Shown: positions 30,472 to 42,346, counted from the stretch's first letter. The stretch is DNA of 64,000 nt from Gracilaria domingensis (GCA_022539475.1 VCMS01000020.1:124001-188000), one strand, 5' to 3'. The notes: generated by a model from the sequence alone, not told the origin. Made by a program: numbers and translations.

Positions 30472-33009
30472 ATGGAGTTCGCAGATCTTGCGCAGTTTGT
30501 CATATTCCGTGGAGCAGATGACTATGAATCCTTGAAGGCCCTCGTTAAGGACTTCGTCGGGGGAAAGAAAGCTCTCGGATCGTATGGTACCCTCAACTCT
30601 TTCCCACCGGCAAAGCACATTCCTCAACGTGCTAAGGAGCCCGCTCGTCCAAGTCCGCTGGAGGCGAAAGTGGATCAGTTGGCTGACCAGATGGCACAGT
30701 TGCACCTCCTAGTGAAGAAGACTCAGAGCGCTGCGACTGCCACCGGACGTCCGGATACGGAAAAAGTTTGTTCGTATTGCAGCCAACCTGGTCACTTTGC
30801 GGCACGTTGTGAGCTTAATCCACATCGAGGCACACGATGTGGTAATTGTGGCAAGTTAGGTCACTCTACAGCTACGTGCTGGAGGAAGAATAACACCGAT
30901 GTTGGGCGAAAAGTTGCATTTGAAGGTGTGAAATCCGAATCAGAGAGAGAGAAGTTGCTGAGTGAGAAACGAGGTTCCCAGAACACAGGCGAGAACCAAG
31001 TCTCAGTTGTGATTGCTGACCCTTCAGATGATGAAGATCCTGTTACTACCGCAAAAAGAGACGCGGAAGGGGAGCCTCTGCCCAAGCAACCGCGAACTGG
31101 CCCTCTCTCAGGGATTTTACCCGTAATGTTCCCCGAATCCCATACCACCAGGACTGCTTCTCAGCAAGCCAAAGTCCCTCCCAAGAAGTCGACAAGGACC
31201 AGTAAGGGCACTGGGAAGAAGTCTAAAGGGAAGTCCCGGAGACTGAAGATCCAAGAACACGTTGGGAAATATAACATTTACGAAGAATTGGCGAGAGCCC
31301 ATTCTGGCATCACTTTTGGTCAATTAGTCCGCGGCGATGCGGACGAGGCCAAGAAAGACATTCGCCGAATTCTCTCCGGTGGTCTCTCGTCAAGGCGTGT
31401 CAGTTACGCTCATACTCAGTCACTCCCTCAAACTCTCAAAGTGGTGAATGTTACTGTCTATGGCACTAGTTCCCAGGCGTTGCTGGACTCCGGTGCTATC
31501 CCTAATCTTATGTCTATTGCGTTATGCAAGCGGTTATCGTTGGAGATGAAACCGTCGAGTAGGAGGATTGTCGTTGCCGACGGAACCAAATCCTTAGTTC
31601 GCGGCAGCCTGCATGATGTACCTCTTGAATTTGGTTCTCTCCGTGTCCCACTGGATTTCTTGGTTGTTGAGAACCCTCCCTTTCATGTGATTATTGGATG
31701 CCTCACCCTTGAATCTCTCCAAGCTTGCCTAGACCTGGGTGCTCAACAAGTCTCAATGAAGTTTGATGATGCACCTACCGTTCTACCCCTTGATTATCAT
31801 CGCCCCGAGATAAAGTTCTCCAACGACCCGGGAGAGACAGATAGTGAGGATTTCACTTACGCCTCGGATTCATTCTTCTCTGACAGTGATAGTGATGAAG
31901 ACGAAGAGGAAGAGTTCGTCATCACCCATGCCAAGGGTAAAGCAGACACTTCCGCATATGCTTTGACGATGATGAACGAGAATGTTACCCCATCTCAACC
32001 ACCTGAGGATCATTTGACCGAGGGTTCACCGATTGACCAAGTCGTACCGCAATTGCCGGAAATAGAAGAACATTTCCATCAGTTGCAAGTTGTCGAAGAG
32101 GAAGTTGAACCTGTCATTCCTCATTCTCGGGTCCTGGACGAAGAACCACAAAGGTTTGAAGACGTCGAGGAAAAGGATGATGGTAGTTCGAGTGAGAATA
32201 ACTCTGACGGTTCTCCCCGTCCCGAACAAGGTCTTTCACTCCCGATTAGGAGTGATGTTGTTCTCATTCAAGCTGAAGATCAACGCCGTGAACCGGACTA
32301 TCTCATCTTTCGCATTTACCGTCGTTACCCTCAACTCGCTCCTGGAGATCCTATTCATCCACATACGTCAGAGTTACCATTTGGAGAAATGGGCGTCCTG
32401 GAGCTGGACCAGAGAGCAGAGCCTGTGGTCCGCTTCGGCGAAGGGTGGCCGATTCCCGAACCGGGTGACGACACTCCTGCCCTGGACCCACTTCAGGACG
32501 ATGATCACCAAGAACTAGTGGCATTTGTCGGATTCGGAGACCTTCATGCGGAAGCCGGGATCCTAGTCCCCAGTTCAGAACGAGAACGCGACCCGCTTCC
32601 ATCAACTTATCAAGGTCCAAATCCATCATCGTTTCAGAGTGGTACGACTGACACTAGTGTTTAACCGGAAGATGTCGCAGTAATCCCTGATGATCAAAAT
32701 GAGGACGTTTCTGGTAGGGACGTTGTTAGAAATGTTCAAGATGATGAAATTCGTCATGAAAAGGAAGAATTTGTTAGATCAGAGCTGGATGAAGATGAAA
32801 ATGAAGCAGATGTTGATGATCATGAAGTAGAAGCTGCGGATAATGATGATAGTGAAAACGAAAGTGATTCCTCTCCTGAGGAGGTTGAACCGGCCGATAC
32901 CCCCTTGTACCGTGACCCCGTCCTCACCATCCCAATCATGGACGAAGTAAAGCTGTTACCACTGGAGGAGGGGGAGCTTGTCAGTGATTTTCTACTCGTT
33001 CGGGTCTAG
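30472..33009 (+). pseudogene. gag: GypC gag and protease, with acidic linker
   Basis: It starts MEFADLAQFV, a truncated capsid end. Two zinc knuckles follow (CSYCSQPGHFAARC, CGNCGKLGHSTATC, near residues 100-140). A basic stretch comes next, then an aspartic protease (ALLDSGAIPNLMS near 31480, with HVIIGCLTLESL as the flap-to-end part). A long acidic, repeat-poor linker (31800-33000) leads to pol. The frame is the same as pol, interrupted by TAA 32662-32664 and TAG 33007-33009. With those two codons ignored, gag and pol form one polyprotein. Confidence 0.88.
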
Positions 33010-33054
33010 ATTCGATATCCTGTCCCTACCCCTGCGCACCCGCCTCACCTGGGA

Positions 33055-36000
33055 GTGCATAATATGCCATTCAATCGCACAGGGATGTTGGAGGAGAATG
33101 ATGATGGACGTTACGTCATTGCCTTCGAAGAAGAGTTACCCCAAGAAGAGTACACGGCACAGGTTCCTCCACCCACAACTAGCGATCCAGAAAGTCAACC
33201 AGGCTCGTCGGAAGCCCAACTACCAACTACATCTTCCGATGTAGGAGGTAATGTTTCAACTGTTGCTTGCCCTGCGCCTGGAATCAACTTTTCGCTATTG
33301 GATCCGGTTTCAAAATATGGTAGTGGACGCACTCTCGACAGGAGAGATCACCCTTACAACGCAAGTCATGAAGCGATCATTCTTGAAAGGCTCTCACATT
33401 TGCCTGAAGATGCTCAACATGAACTGTTACACACATTGCTTGATCTCGGCGTTGTCGCCTGGTCGTTATACGACTTGCGACCCTCAGATGTACCCATCAT
33501 GCATGAATTCTCGTTAACAACGGACCTACCGATACATTCAAAGGTCCGTAGACTTCCTCCACGACATGACGACGTTGTCAGGAAGGAGTTAGATAAGATG
33601 CTTGATGCGGGCATAATCAAACCGTGTACATCTCCATGGTCATTTCCGATCGTCATAGCAACCAAAAAGGATGGCAAACCAAGATTCTGTGTTGACTACC
33701 GAGCCTTGAATCGAGAAATGAAAGCGGACAGATGGCCTTTGCCCCATATTGAGCAGATCTTCGATGACTTGGGCGGATGTTCGTCCTACACTACTCTTGA
33801 TCTCTTCTCTGGCTACTGGCAAATCAGGGTGTCACCTAGATGCAAAGAGATGACTGCATTCGTCTGTCGCCAGGACAATTTCCAATTTGAAGTCATGCCA
33901 TTCGGATTGATGAATGCACCATCCACTTTTCAGAGAATGATGGACTCTATCCTTAATTCATTCGCTTTCGTCAGAGTCTATCTTGATGTTGTTGTGATTT
34001 TCTCGAAAAGTTTGGAGGAGCACGTCAATCATGTGAAAGTTGTGCTGAAGACTGTTGCTTCTTATGGATTGAAGTTGAAGATTTCTAAATGCGACTTTGC
34101 CCAACCCAGGATCGAACTCCTCGGACATGTGGTGGATCACGATGGAATTTCGGTAGATATGAAGAAAATCGAAGCCATCCGTGCAGCCCCAATTCCCACC
34201 ACTACAACTGAGCTGAGGAGCTTTCTCGGTCTAGCGGGTTATTACCGGAGATTTATCACGCATTTCGCTACAACTTCAGCTGTTCTACACGCAGCAACAT
34301 CAGGAAATCGGAAACTTGAGTTCAATGATCAGATGCTGAAGGCTTTTCATGACTTGAAAGAAAAGCTAACCAGCCCACCATTGTTGGCTTTTCCCGATTT
34401 CGAAAGCCCCTTCCGAATCGAAACTGATGCCTCATCGGTGGCCTTAGGTGTAGTGCTAGCCCAGAAGAAAGCAGATGGGATGTTTCACCCTATTCAATAT
34501 GCCAGCCGAACCATGACAGCCGCCGAGAGGAATTATTCAGTTTGCGAACAAGAAGCATTGGCAGTCATCTTTGCATTGAAGAAGTTCCGACTTTACCTGC
34601 TTGGCCCGCAACCATTTCAGTTAGTAACAGATCACCAAGCTTTGAAATATGCATTTCAGAAGAAAGATATACATGGACGACTGGCTCGGTGGCTTGATTT
34701 CCTAGCTGAGTACGAGTTCGAGATCGTTTATCGTTCTGGGGACAAGAATTGTGCTGCCGACTATCTCTCTCGCTACTCCACTCCAGATGTTCATGAGGAT
34801 CTGGACGCGGCGACAGTAGTCTCTACTCCTGACGATGGCGTATTTGCTGGTCTTGAACCGTATTATGCAAACATTGGCCGTTACTTGGGTCAAATGCCTA
34901 TGGAAGAGCCTAACTCAAAGCTTAGAGGGGCGCTGAAGAGGAATGCGAAGAAGTTTATGGTTTGGAATGGTCAATTATACCGCAGAATTAGATCTGAGTT
35001 GCGGTTGGTTCCTGCCATAGACGAGAGACTTCCGCTCCTAAGAACCTTCCATGATGATCTTGGACACTGGGATGTGAGAGCAACAAGAAGGCACATAACT
35101 GATCGATTCTGGTGGCCAAATATATATTCAGATGTCACTGATTATGTCAAAAGCTGTTCGGGTTGTCAGTTCATGGGGCCTTTCCTTGCTTATCAAGCCG
35201 GTCAGCGAGCTCCTTTGACGAACATATTTCACACGTTCTCAATCGACTTTGCGGGGCCCCTTAGAGTGACTAACAGCGGAAACAGGTTCCTACTCATAGG
35301 TGTGGAGCATCTCACTGGCTGGCCAATCGCCGTGGCATCCCGAGCGTCTACTGCTTTCGACGTTGTCAACTTTGTCAGACGGGAGATCGTTTCGCTCTTT
35401 GGCTATCCTAGAACTATCGTTTCCGACAATGCCACCTCCTTCCTGGCGTCAAGTGTCCAGGCATATCTGATGCGTCACAAAATATCAATGAAGCCGGTGC
35501 TTGCATACGCGCCAATGTCTAATGGACGCGCAGAAAGGATGGTGGGAACTATCAAGAGGGCTATATCTAAGACTATACATGACCAGAATGTTGACTGGGA
35601 CGAAGCGCTTCCTGAGATCCTATACGGTTACCGCACTAGGCAGATGACAGAAGGATACTCTCCGTTCCAGCTCATGTTCGGAGTACGCCCACGCATGCAC
35701 TCGTCTGACCTGCCTTCACTAATAACCCATCCTTCTCATGATCATCGTGAAGTAGAACTTCAAGCCTCCACCATTGGGAGAGCCATACGCGTTCTACGAC
35801 AACCTCATCGACAGAACGATGAACGTTACGGGCATAGATTTGCCGTTGGAGACCAAGTTCTGGTCATGCGTGGGGAAGCCCTCAATCCCTCAGTGAAGTG
35901 GCCAGCGTTCAGGTCCAAGTTTTATGGGCCATGCCGTATTGTACGTGCTAATCATCCCCGATATATGCTGGTTTCTCCACACCGCCGCATGTCAAGAAGA

Positions 36001-36930
36001 GGCATTCATGCGAGACGCCTGAAACCTTATCACTCACGACCACGGCACTTGACTGGACGAACCGTTCGACGTAGGAGGGGCTATCAAGCTACAACTGTAT
36101 GCCCCATTGTCATGCAGAGTGGTACGAATCCAACTAGACCTCCGGCAGACTACCTCGGAATTATTGTTGGTGGATGCAGACTGTCGGAATGGCTTGCTCC
36201 TATCCCTACGAGTAATAATGATCGACAAAAGATCGCATGGAATCTTTTGCACATCTACTTAGGAACTTTCAAGCGTTACGGACCCTACATAACCGAGGAT
36301 CTTCTTGCTAAGCTTGTCTTGTCAACGAGAAGAGTGAATCCTTTCACTACTCCGCTTGTGGGTCAGCAATTCATCTTTTACTACTATCACTTTGCGGTCG
36401 CCCGCTACGGACATCTTCCCTCACAACGAACCTACGCAGAAGAAGTGTCGAGATTCCTGGAACGCATTGAGGCAGGAGAGGCTTTCGAGATTGATCTGGC
36501 TTATGATCAGAATCGTGGTGACATACCCCCTCCGCTCCAAATGGAGGACACCATTCCGATAACGCCTGCTCTCCTCGCAATGCCGATAATAGTCGACTCT
36601 GAAGTTTATAATCAAGACGTGAACTATTTGCAATTGGAGATTGGAGGGCGCAAACTAGAAGAGTGGCTCTCTCCACTTGATTGCGAAAACTGGGAGAAGC
36701 ATCGCATCGTGTGGAATCTCTTTCACCTATGTTTAAGCCTTCACTTCATCTATGGTCAATACTTTACCCAATATGCTCACGTAATGTTGGGTAGGCTTGC
36801 TAGAAGATTGCACCCGCAGATGAACCAACTGAGCGCGGACGGGATGATCTTCTTCATATATCATTACATTGTTGGGAAGTACGGACATCTACCACCCGCA
36901 GCCACACATGAAGAACAAGTTGAAGAGTAA
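33055..36930 (+). pseudogene. pol: GypC pol: RT, RNase H, integrase and duplicated C-terminal domain
   Basis: 1291 codons in the same frame as gag. RT: FCVDYRALNREM, TLDLFSGYWQI, VMPFGLMNAPSTFQRMM, then YLDVVVIFSKS near residue 308, where the catalytic second Asp of YLDD is Val (GTT for GAT). RNase H: IETDASSVALG near 457. Integrase: zinc part HWDVRATRRH...CSGCQ, then D (SIDFAG, near 730), D (SDNATSF, near 789) and E (GRAERMVG, near 826). After the integrase two copies of a 91-residue unit follow (about 1033-1123 and 1191-1281). TAA at 36928-36930 is premature: the frame continues to TAA 37063-37065 and repeat 2 lines up with repeat 1 across it. Confidence 0.92.
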
Positions 36931-37112
36931 ATACGTCGTATTGAACGACATGAAGACTTCTCTGTGGAGTTTGAACCGGATCCTGAGTACCCAGAACCTT
37001 TGTATCCTTTCAGGTATACGACCGAGGAGATTTCCCGAGACGGACCGATCCCTTCTTCTTCATAATTATTCTCTTGGTCGCCCAGGCGTAGCGACCGCTG
37101 AGTTGGGGGGTG

Positions 37113-37644
37113 TGTGGTGGCGTTTCTTGGGGTGGGGTCCCGCTGTTGCCGGGATACACCCAAGCCGATTTTTTTTCTATCTCCCGAGCGATCTCGGGAG
37201 ATAAAGCCGCATGGACGCCTCCTTCCACCACCGCCGTGCAACCACCCGCGACGCTGCCCCCGCTGCACCGCCTCCACCGTCGCTATCATGAGTACCCGCC
37301 GCGGCGCGGTTCCCGTCTGCGCTCGCTGCCGATGGTGTCTTCGTTGCCGCTGTCGCTGTTGTTGCTTGCCGCCGCTCCCGCCGCGAATTGATCGTTTGTT
37401 GGAGTTGCCGCGCGTTACTGTGCGGCTCCGTCTGCGCCTATTGCCGCGCGTTCTATTGCGTCCGAAAAGGTCGTTACTGTGTACGTCATTGAAAGGGACA
37501 GCTCCGGCTGCACGTGATTATTATGGCCGCCTCTGTGCGTTTGCATCGATGCTATCAATGATGCGCGCTACTGCCGCCCCACGAGGAGCACTGTCAACGC
37601 TGAGGAGCGCGTCAAGCGAGACGGAAACGCCAGGCAGTTCGTTC
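37113..37644 (+). repeat. GypC 3' LTR
   Basis: 532 bp, matches 29904-30443. It contains the perfect hairpin TATCTCCCGAG / CTCGGGAGATA around CGAT (about 37177-37202). Confidence 0.93.
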
Positions 37645-37746
37645 GTTTACTCAGTGTAATTTTCAACAATCAAGACATCGCACGAATAGCAATCGGGGCG
37701 GGGTACACCACTAGTTAGAACGTTGGTTCTGCGCCTTCAACACGCT

Positions 37747-38223
37747 CTATATTTTCGGAGCCAGGCAAGCAGAAGAAGTACCGTCCTGCGGAGTTTGACG
37801 ACATACTTCGATGCCACGAAGGATACCGCGTATGAATGCCGACGGAACACGAAGGGCGTCAGAGTAGAGCTGTAAGAGGCCGACGTCAACATCGACCTTT
37901 TTGTGAATGATATCGGAAAGAAGTTCTTCGAACTCATCCAGACGCGAAGACGGCGAAGGTTGATAGTTGTGGTCGTAGTCCATATCGTTCGAATCATCGT
38001 CGGCGATGCTGGTGGAATCAGACGGGGGGGCCTCTTCAGCTTCGTATTCTATAACAGTAGATTGCAAACGAGGGACGTCAGACTGATCGGTATCGTCGTC
38101 CGTGAGCTCGCGAATATAGTTGACGACGTCGGTCATGATGGATTGACGGAGATGCTGGAGCTCGGACGACGAGATCCGTTCGGACACGAAGGCGCAAGGA
38201 ACAATACTTATGATGTAGAACAT
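37747..38223 (-). CDS. Hypothetical acidic protein
   Basis: 158 residues with a hydrophobic start (MFYIISIVPCAFV), a very acidic middle (DDDTDQSD, IADDDSNDMDYD) and a helical end (LDEFEELLSDIIHKKVDVDVG). No family is recognised. It lies just right of GypC in a stretch without transposon features. A longer open frame on the other strand (37903-38343) has poorer composition. Whether this is a real gene, or an exon together with the ORF at 38345-38560, is uncertain. Confidence 0.3.
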   Translation of the reverse strand: MFYIISIVPCAFVSERISSSELQHLRQSIMTDVVNYIRELTDDDTDQSDVPRLQSTVIEYEAEEAPPSDSTSIADDDSNDMDYDHNYQPSPSSRLDEFEELLSDIIHKKVDVDVGLLQLYSDALRVPSAFIRGILRGIEVCRQTPQDGTSSACLAPKI

Positions 38224-38344
38224 TCTAAATCTCCCACTGGATTATCAGAAATGACTCATTACTGGAATTTTGTGAAGGTCATATTCCGAGGTGAGCTGGA
38301 AGATGTCCTTCCACTTGACATGCTAGTATTTCGTGGAAGTTAAG

Positions 38345-38560
38345 CTAGCTCATTCCGACGCAAGTCAACATGATGGAAAAGGGTGGAAAAGGAACCTCTT
38401 GGATATCTACCACGCCAGCAAAACCATAACCAATGACGAACAAACATAACGAAGTAACGTACAAGGCCATCACAGCACAATATCTGATATGGTGAACAAA
38501 CTTAGGGTTTTCTAGTTCAAGATAGTATGAAGCAGCCGCCTGCAGAAGCACATGCAGCAT
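38345..38560 (-). CDS. Hypothetical small membrane protein or exon
   Basis: 71 residues with one clear transmembrane segment (MALYVTSLCLFVIGYGFAGVV). No family is recognised. It points the same way as the ORF at 37747-38223, about 120 bases upstream of it, and might be a first exon. Confidence 0.25.
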   Translation of the reverse strand: MLHVLLQAAASYYLELENPKFVHHIRYCAVMALYVTSLCLFVIGYGFAGVVDIQEVPFPPFSIMLTCVGMS

Positions 38561-39175
38561 CTAGGTTTTCCATATAAACCCCCGAGTCCGAGCACTCACA
38601 ACGCCACTCGGTTCGGGTAGACCACTTCCCCCCTTGACGACCCCCCCCATCCTTGCCTCTCTCACCTTTCTCCCTCCCTTTCCGTCGTCACCAACCTTCT
38701 TTCCTTTGGCACTCCCATCTTCCCTCAGCGCAGTCTGCGGCTCCCTGCCACCAACCCTTCCCCCTACATTTCCTTATTCCAGGCGGCCCGGTCTCCCGCC
38801 GCTCCCTACATAGTCGCCTTGTGCTGCCCTCCATTGGGCTCGTCCGCACATTGCGATCATATCTACATCCCCGCTCCCCCGGACGGACGTGAGCAGTGGT
38901 ACGCATTGCGCGGGTTCCCTTCCTGTCGTCACCTCGCCTGGTTACTAGGTTTATGGTGGTATCGACGACAGGATCGAACGCCTTAGCCCTGCCCATTCTA
39001 CCGTTCCGCCGACAGCCTTGGTGTGTTGGTCTGTTGGCACTGCATTCTGTCGTTGTGTTGGCATTCGGCATCGAACGCCGAACCACACTCTCGTTTAATT
39101 ACTCTCCCCGCTTCCTGCTAGCGGAGAGTTTCTGCTATCTTGGGGTTATCTTGTCTGCTCCTGCAGGCATCTGAG
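38561..39175. other. Pyrimidine-rich stretch without a recognisable gene
   Basis: The plus strand is strongly C/T-rich (38620-38770) after a TATA-like CCATATAAACC (about 38569). It may be promoter and leader of an unseen gene or part of an old repeat. Open frames here look accidental. Confidence 0.3.
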
Positions 39176-39960
39176 CTACGTTAACTTGTTGCCCCTTTTG
39201 GGCTGGTACTCTCGAGCATTTATTGTGTCGCTCTCCTTGGGTTTGTCACCACCCGCGCTGTTTCCCCCAAAAATGGCGTCCACAATAATATCTGTTGAAT
39301 ACAGTACATGTGCGCTGTCGCATCAGCGTCGCAAATGCGTTCATCCCGGCATACAGCAATGCAAATTGTTGTCGTTTGCAAATGCAGTTCGACGTGGTAA
39401 CTGTGATCCTGTCACCGAGTGTAACTCTGTTTGCAATACACAGGCGACAGAGCGGTCTTTGTCGAAGACAAGCACTACTTCTATCATTGTAGTATTTTAT
39501 TTGCCAGGTCAGCATACAAACTGATCCTGACAATGGGCCACTATAAAAGCTTCCCTAGTGAAGGGAAGCAACCGGGATGAGGACAATATCATCCGGTGTG
39601 CCCTTCCTCTTCCCTACTTTTCGCCGAACGCCAGTTTTCTCCGCACTGTAGATCAATATCTAATACTAATCAACAATATCGTACACAGTTTCAGCGGCCA
39701 TTGTGATGTGAAAGCTGAATACAGAGAGTTCGTTGTCCCAATTCCACACCACAAGAAAGATGAGAAGGAAAGCGATGCGGATAAAACTGCGCAATGCCCC
39801 TGCGGCACTACACAAGTCTATCCCGTACTCAGATTGATTGCTCTCCACGAAGCGATAACCTTGTGCGTACGCCTCAAATGCGTCTATAGGGGCCACTGTC
39901 TTCCAATACTCCCGAAGTAGGAGCTTTGCGACCAGCCAAGTAAGACCTTGACCGTCCCTC
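39176..39960 (-). pseudogene. Host-like ORF interrupted by a solo LTR
   Basis: The minus strand reads from about 39960 through LTWLVAKLLLREYWKTVAPID and one membrane segment (FIRIAFLLIFLVVW) to TVYDI at 39676, where the solo LTR sits. Removing the LTR and one ATATC copy leaves the frame open for 37 more codons to TAG at 39176-39178. With the LTR present it stops just inside the LTR. No ATG precedes in frame after a stop near 39973. A shifted frame upstream begins MIQKEQELGDIRV at 40066, so an indel may also be present. No family is recognised, and openness over 37 codons is only modest evidence. Confidence 0.35.
39293..39675 (+). repeat. Solo LTR related to the GypD family
   Basis: 383 bp, starts TGTTG and ends CAACA like the GypD LTRs. 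Flanked by the target duplication ATATC (39288-39292 and 39676-39680). The TATA box, the hairpin after it and the GGTGTGCCCT-type segment occur in the same order as in the GypD LTR, though the sequence has diverged. A complete element was here and was lost by LTR-LTR recombination, or the interior was deleted. Confidence 0.88.
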
Positions 39961-40078
39961 AGATTTTCTCCGAGAGTGTTCCTTGGTCATAAACCAAATA
40001 TGGCCGCAGTCCTTCCTCTTCAGCAGTTACTCTGATATCTCCAAGTTCTTGTTCCTTCTGAATCATGCTCACTGTAGC

Positions 40079-40882
40079 ATGAAACAAACGCGACGCACAC
40101 GCACATTTACCTCCATTCTTCTCTTCTGTGTTCACATCTCATGCGCACAGAACTCAGCGCCACACTGTGACCCACCGCCGCCACAGAAATAATATCATTC
40201 GCCGCAGTTCCTGTTCGACGTCAATATCACAGTCGTCCGCAACCCCGACTGCTCCGCCAGCATCAAAGAGCGAAATCCGCTCCGCTACAACACAGGCCGC
40301 GATGCGTCGCCGCTCATCCCGCTCATTGGTGGACAGCAGGTAGCTCAAGACGTGGTTGGCATGCGCAAGAACGTTACGGTCTTCAACGCCAATCGTCTGG
40401 AGTCTGAAGCGGGGGAGAACGAAGCACGTGTGACGCTTCGTACTCTTCTGCCCGCTAAGCCTGTCCTGTTCACCGTACGATGCATTCTGGACGCTGTTGC
40501 GACGCAGTTTACCAATGCCTAAAACGGGCGTCATGCTGTTCTATCCGGTGAAGCTACTCCGAACGTTATACGCTGAAGAACGGGCTCCTGGGACCATTCG
40601 TTCGACAGATTGGGAGTGTCGTTCTCCACTGCCAAAAGCAACGCGTCGCTGGTCGTTGAGACAGCGCCAGATGGTCGCGTCCTGCCCTCTTAGAGCGAAA
40701 ATGCTATCGACATCGAATGGGAAGATATGGCCACCACGGATACCTCCAATGACGTTCTCATCGTTGAGAGAGGTACGCCACCATGTCCGCAGCGCCTTCG
40801 ATGCTTCCCGGCGTCTGGAAGCCTGTCGGATGTATGCGATAAAAACGTCCGCTTCCGCTCCGTCCGGGTGCCGTTCTGCTAG
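40079..40882 (+). pseudogene. Decayed secreted-protein gene
   Basis: ATG 40079 starts MKQTRRTRTFTSILLFCVHISCAQ, a signal peptide with a cleavage site after about residue 24. The same frame keeps protein-like composition for 260 further codons (FLFDVNITVVRNPDCSASI, VGMRKNVTVFNANRLE, STAKSNASLVVETAPDGR, AIDIEWEDMATTD), despite stops at 40190 (TAA), 40520 (TAA), 40574 (TGA) and 40691 (TAG). It ends at TAG 40880-40882. No frameshift is needed. The N-x-S/T sites and Cys residues suit an extracellular protein. Family not recognised. It could instead be a spliced gene. Confidence 0.4.
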
Positions 40883-40899
40883 AGGAAGCGAGTAAGTAA

Positions 40900-42340
40900 A
40901 AGTGCGACGAACAAATTACAAGAGTCCAATTAAAAGGTTTGAATTGCGGGTATGGAGCAAGCCATGTATCCACGGATGCAACGTGGCGGGTGGAAGAACC
41001 TTTGCCCCATGCGTCCAACGTTCTCGTCCTTCTGGGGTCGGCTCCAACCCAACTCCTTCCGACAGCGCCTCGAACCGCCGTCCACAGCATCCCAGCGACC
41101 GTCAACAACCCTTCCTCCCGCAGCCGCAGTACGCCGGGGGCATAGCGTGCCGTCGCTTGATCGTGTATGTCTACGACGTCGCTGCAACACCCCGCCGCAT
41201 CACGTCTTGCGCGAACGCCCACAGCCCTGCCACCCGACGTTCACCATCGCCTCGCCGCCACCCACCGGCGTCTTCGACCACATCGCGGGCGAAAGCTACC
41301 CTGGCTGGCATGAACGGCGCCAGTGGCGGCCTGAAACAGTGTGCGTCAGATCGATGCGTCGGAGGGTGTTTGCGGATGCGGATGCGGATGCGGATGCGGG
41401 ATGGCTGACCAGCTCACGTTGTGCGTTTGTCCCTGCAACTCTCCCACCTGCAACTCTCCCAACCCATCTTGACACACGGGCACATACTTTCCGAAACTCA
41501 GCGTTCAGATTTCTCGATGATGCACGCACTGCCTGTCAAACGAGCCACTGGCAGCGGCGACAAGGGCGTGTTCGATTTGTTCGTGAAGTGAAAGCAGCGT
41601 CCGTTCTTGGCGAGCCGCAGTATGATCGCCACAACGTACATAGAGACGCCGCCGCTATCGCGATGGTGGCGAGCGGCGGGGAAGAAGGGATGCGCTGACG
41701 ATCGACGTCGTGGTCATGATAGCAATCGTTGGTTATCCTTAAGATACCACCATTTGCTCGTGGGAAAAAAGACACATCTCCAGAACATTGCGAAAATGCG
41801 CCAACGTCGACGCTGCACGAAGGACAACGTGTCCCCCTGAAACACCGATAAATGTCCCATTTCCTAATTTTCGTTCAATTGCTTTTGTTTTTGTAGTGTA
41901 CAACGTCAGGTTACCGGCAGTATCTACCTCGCAGGCGTAGAAGGATACCGACGATGCCGACGATACCGCCGGCACCATGGTAGCGCCTCCTACTTGCCAA
42001 GGGCAACCGCTCTATTGGGGTTGACAATATGCGTGGGCTACGTGGACACTACGCGTGAAAACAGAAATACGGGCTGCAGCCCGAAGGCGAAAGATTTTCG
42101 TTTGTCATTCGCACTCTGGGCAATGTGGCAGCCTGTACACGTGTCGAGGCGAGAAGAAGCATTTTCGGCTTTTATTCTTCAAAAGCTTTCACGTTCCCTC
42201 AAATCCTGGACATAAATACCTGCGCCGAAGAGGTTTGTAGAGAAACAATAATGTATCGGTTTTAAGCTAATATCAACATTTTTATCATCAAATGACCACC
42301 ACGAGAAACGACGACAACAACTCGAAAACAAAAACTGCCC
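40900..42340. other. Stretch without a recognisable gene
   Basis: Open frames are short, overlapping and of poor composition. The only repeat noted is a run of about four GCGGAT hexamers (41372-41399) and a doubled CCTGCAACTCTCCCA-like unit near 41430. Nothing else could be supported. Confidence 0.4.
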
Positions 42341-42346
42341 ACGTAT

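Larger units (their letters stand above)
29904..37644 (+). mobile_element. GypC: Ty3/gypsy LTR retrotransposon, inactive
   Basis: LTRs 29904-30443 (540 bp) and 37113-37644 (532 bp). They differ by an 8-bp insertion and few bases. Interior is one long gag-protease-RT-RNase H-integrase frame (30472-37065) with three in-frame stops. Gag lacks most of its capsid part and no primer-binding site follows the 5' LTR, which suggests an internal deletion just inside the LTR. No target duplication was found (ATAAT left, GTTTA right). The G-rich tract AGTTGGGGGGTG precedes the 3' LTR. Confidence 0.93.

Noticed and set aside
30088-30521. Arg/Cys/Leu-rich open frames in the GypC LTR, repeated at 37287-37659
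   Set aside because: They lie in a GC-rich LTR, exist in overlapping frames, and show no domain.
29904-37644. Target-site duplication for GypC
   Set aside because: Flanking bases ATAAT and GTTTA do not match in any small offset tried.
38653-39174. Pro/Ser- and Leu-rich ORFs on the plus strand
   Set aside because: They arise from the pyrimidine-rich tract, with no motif or signal.
40154-40534. 126-codon ORF on the minus strand
   Set aside because: The plus strand frame with signal peptide has more protein-like composition, so this is probably its shadow.
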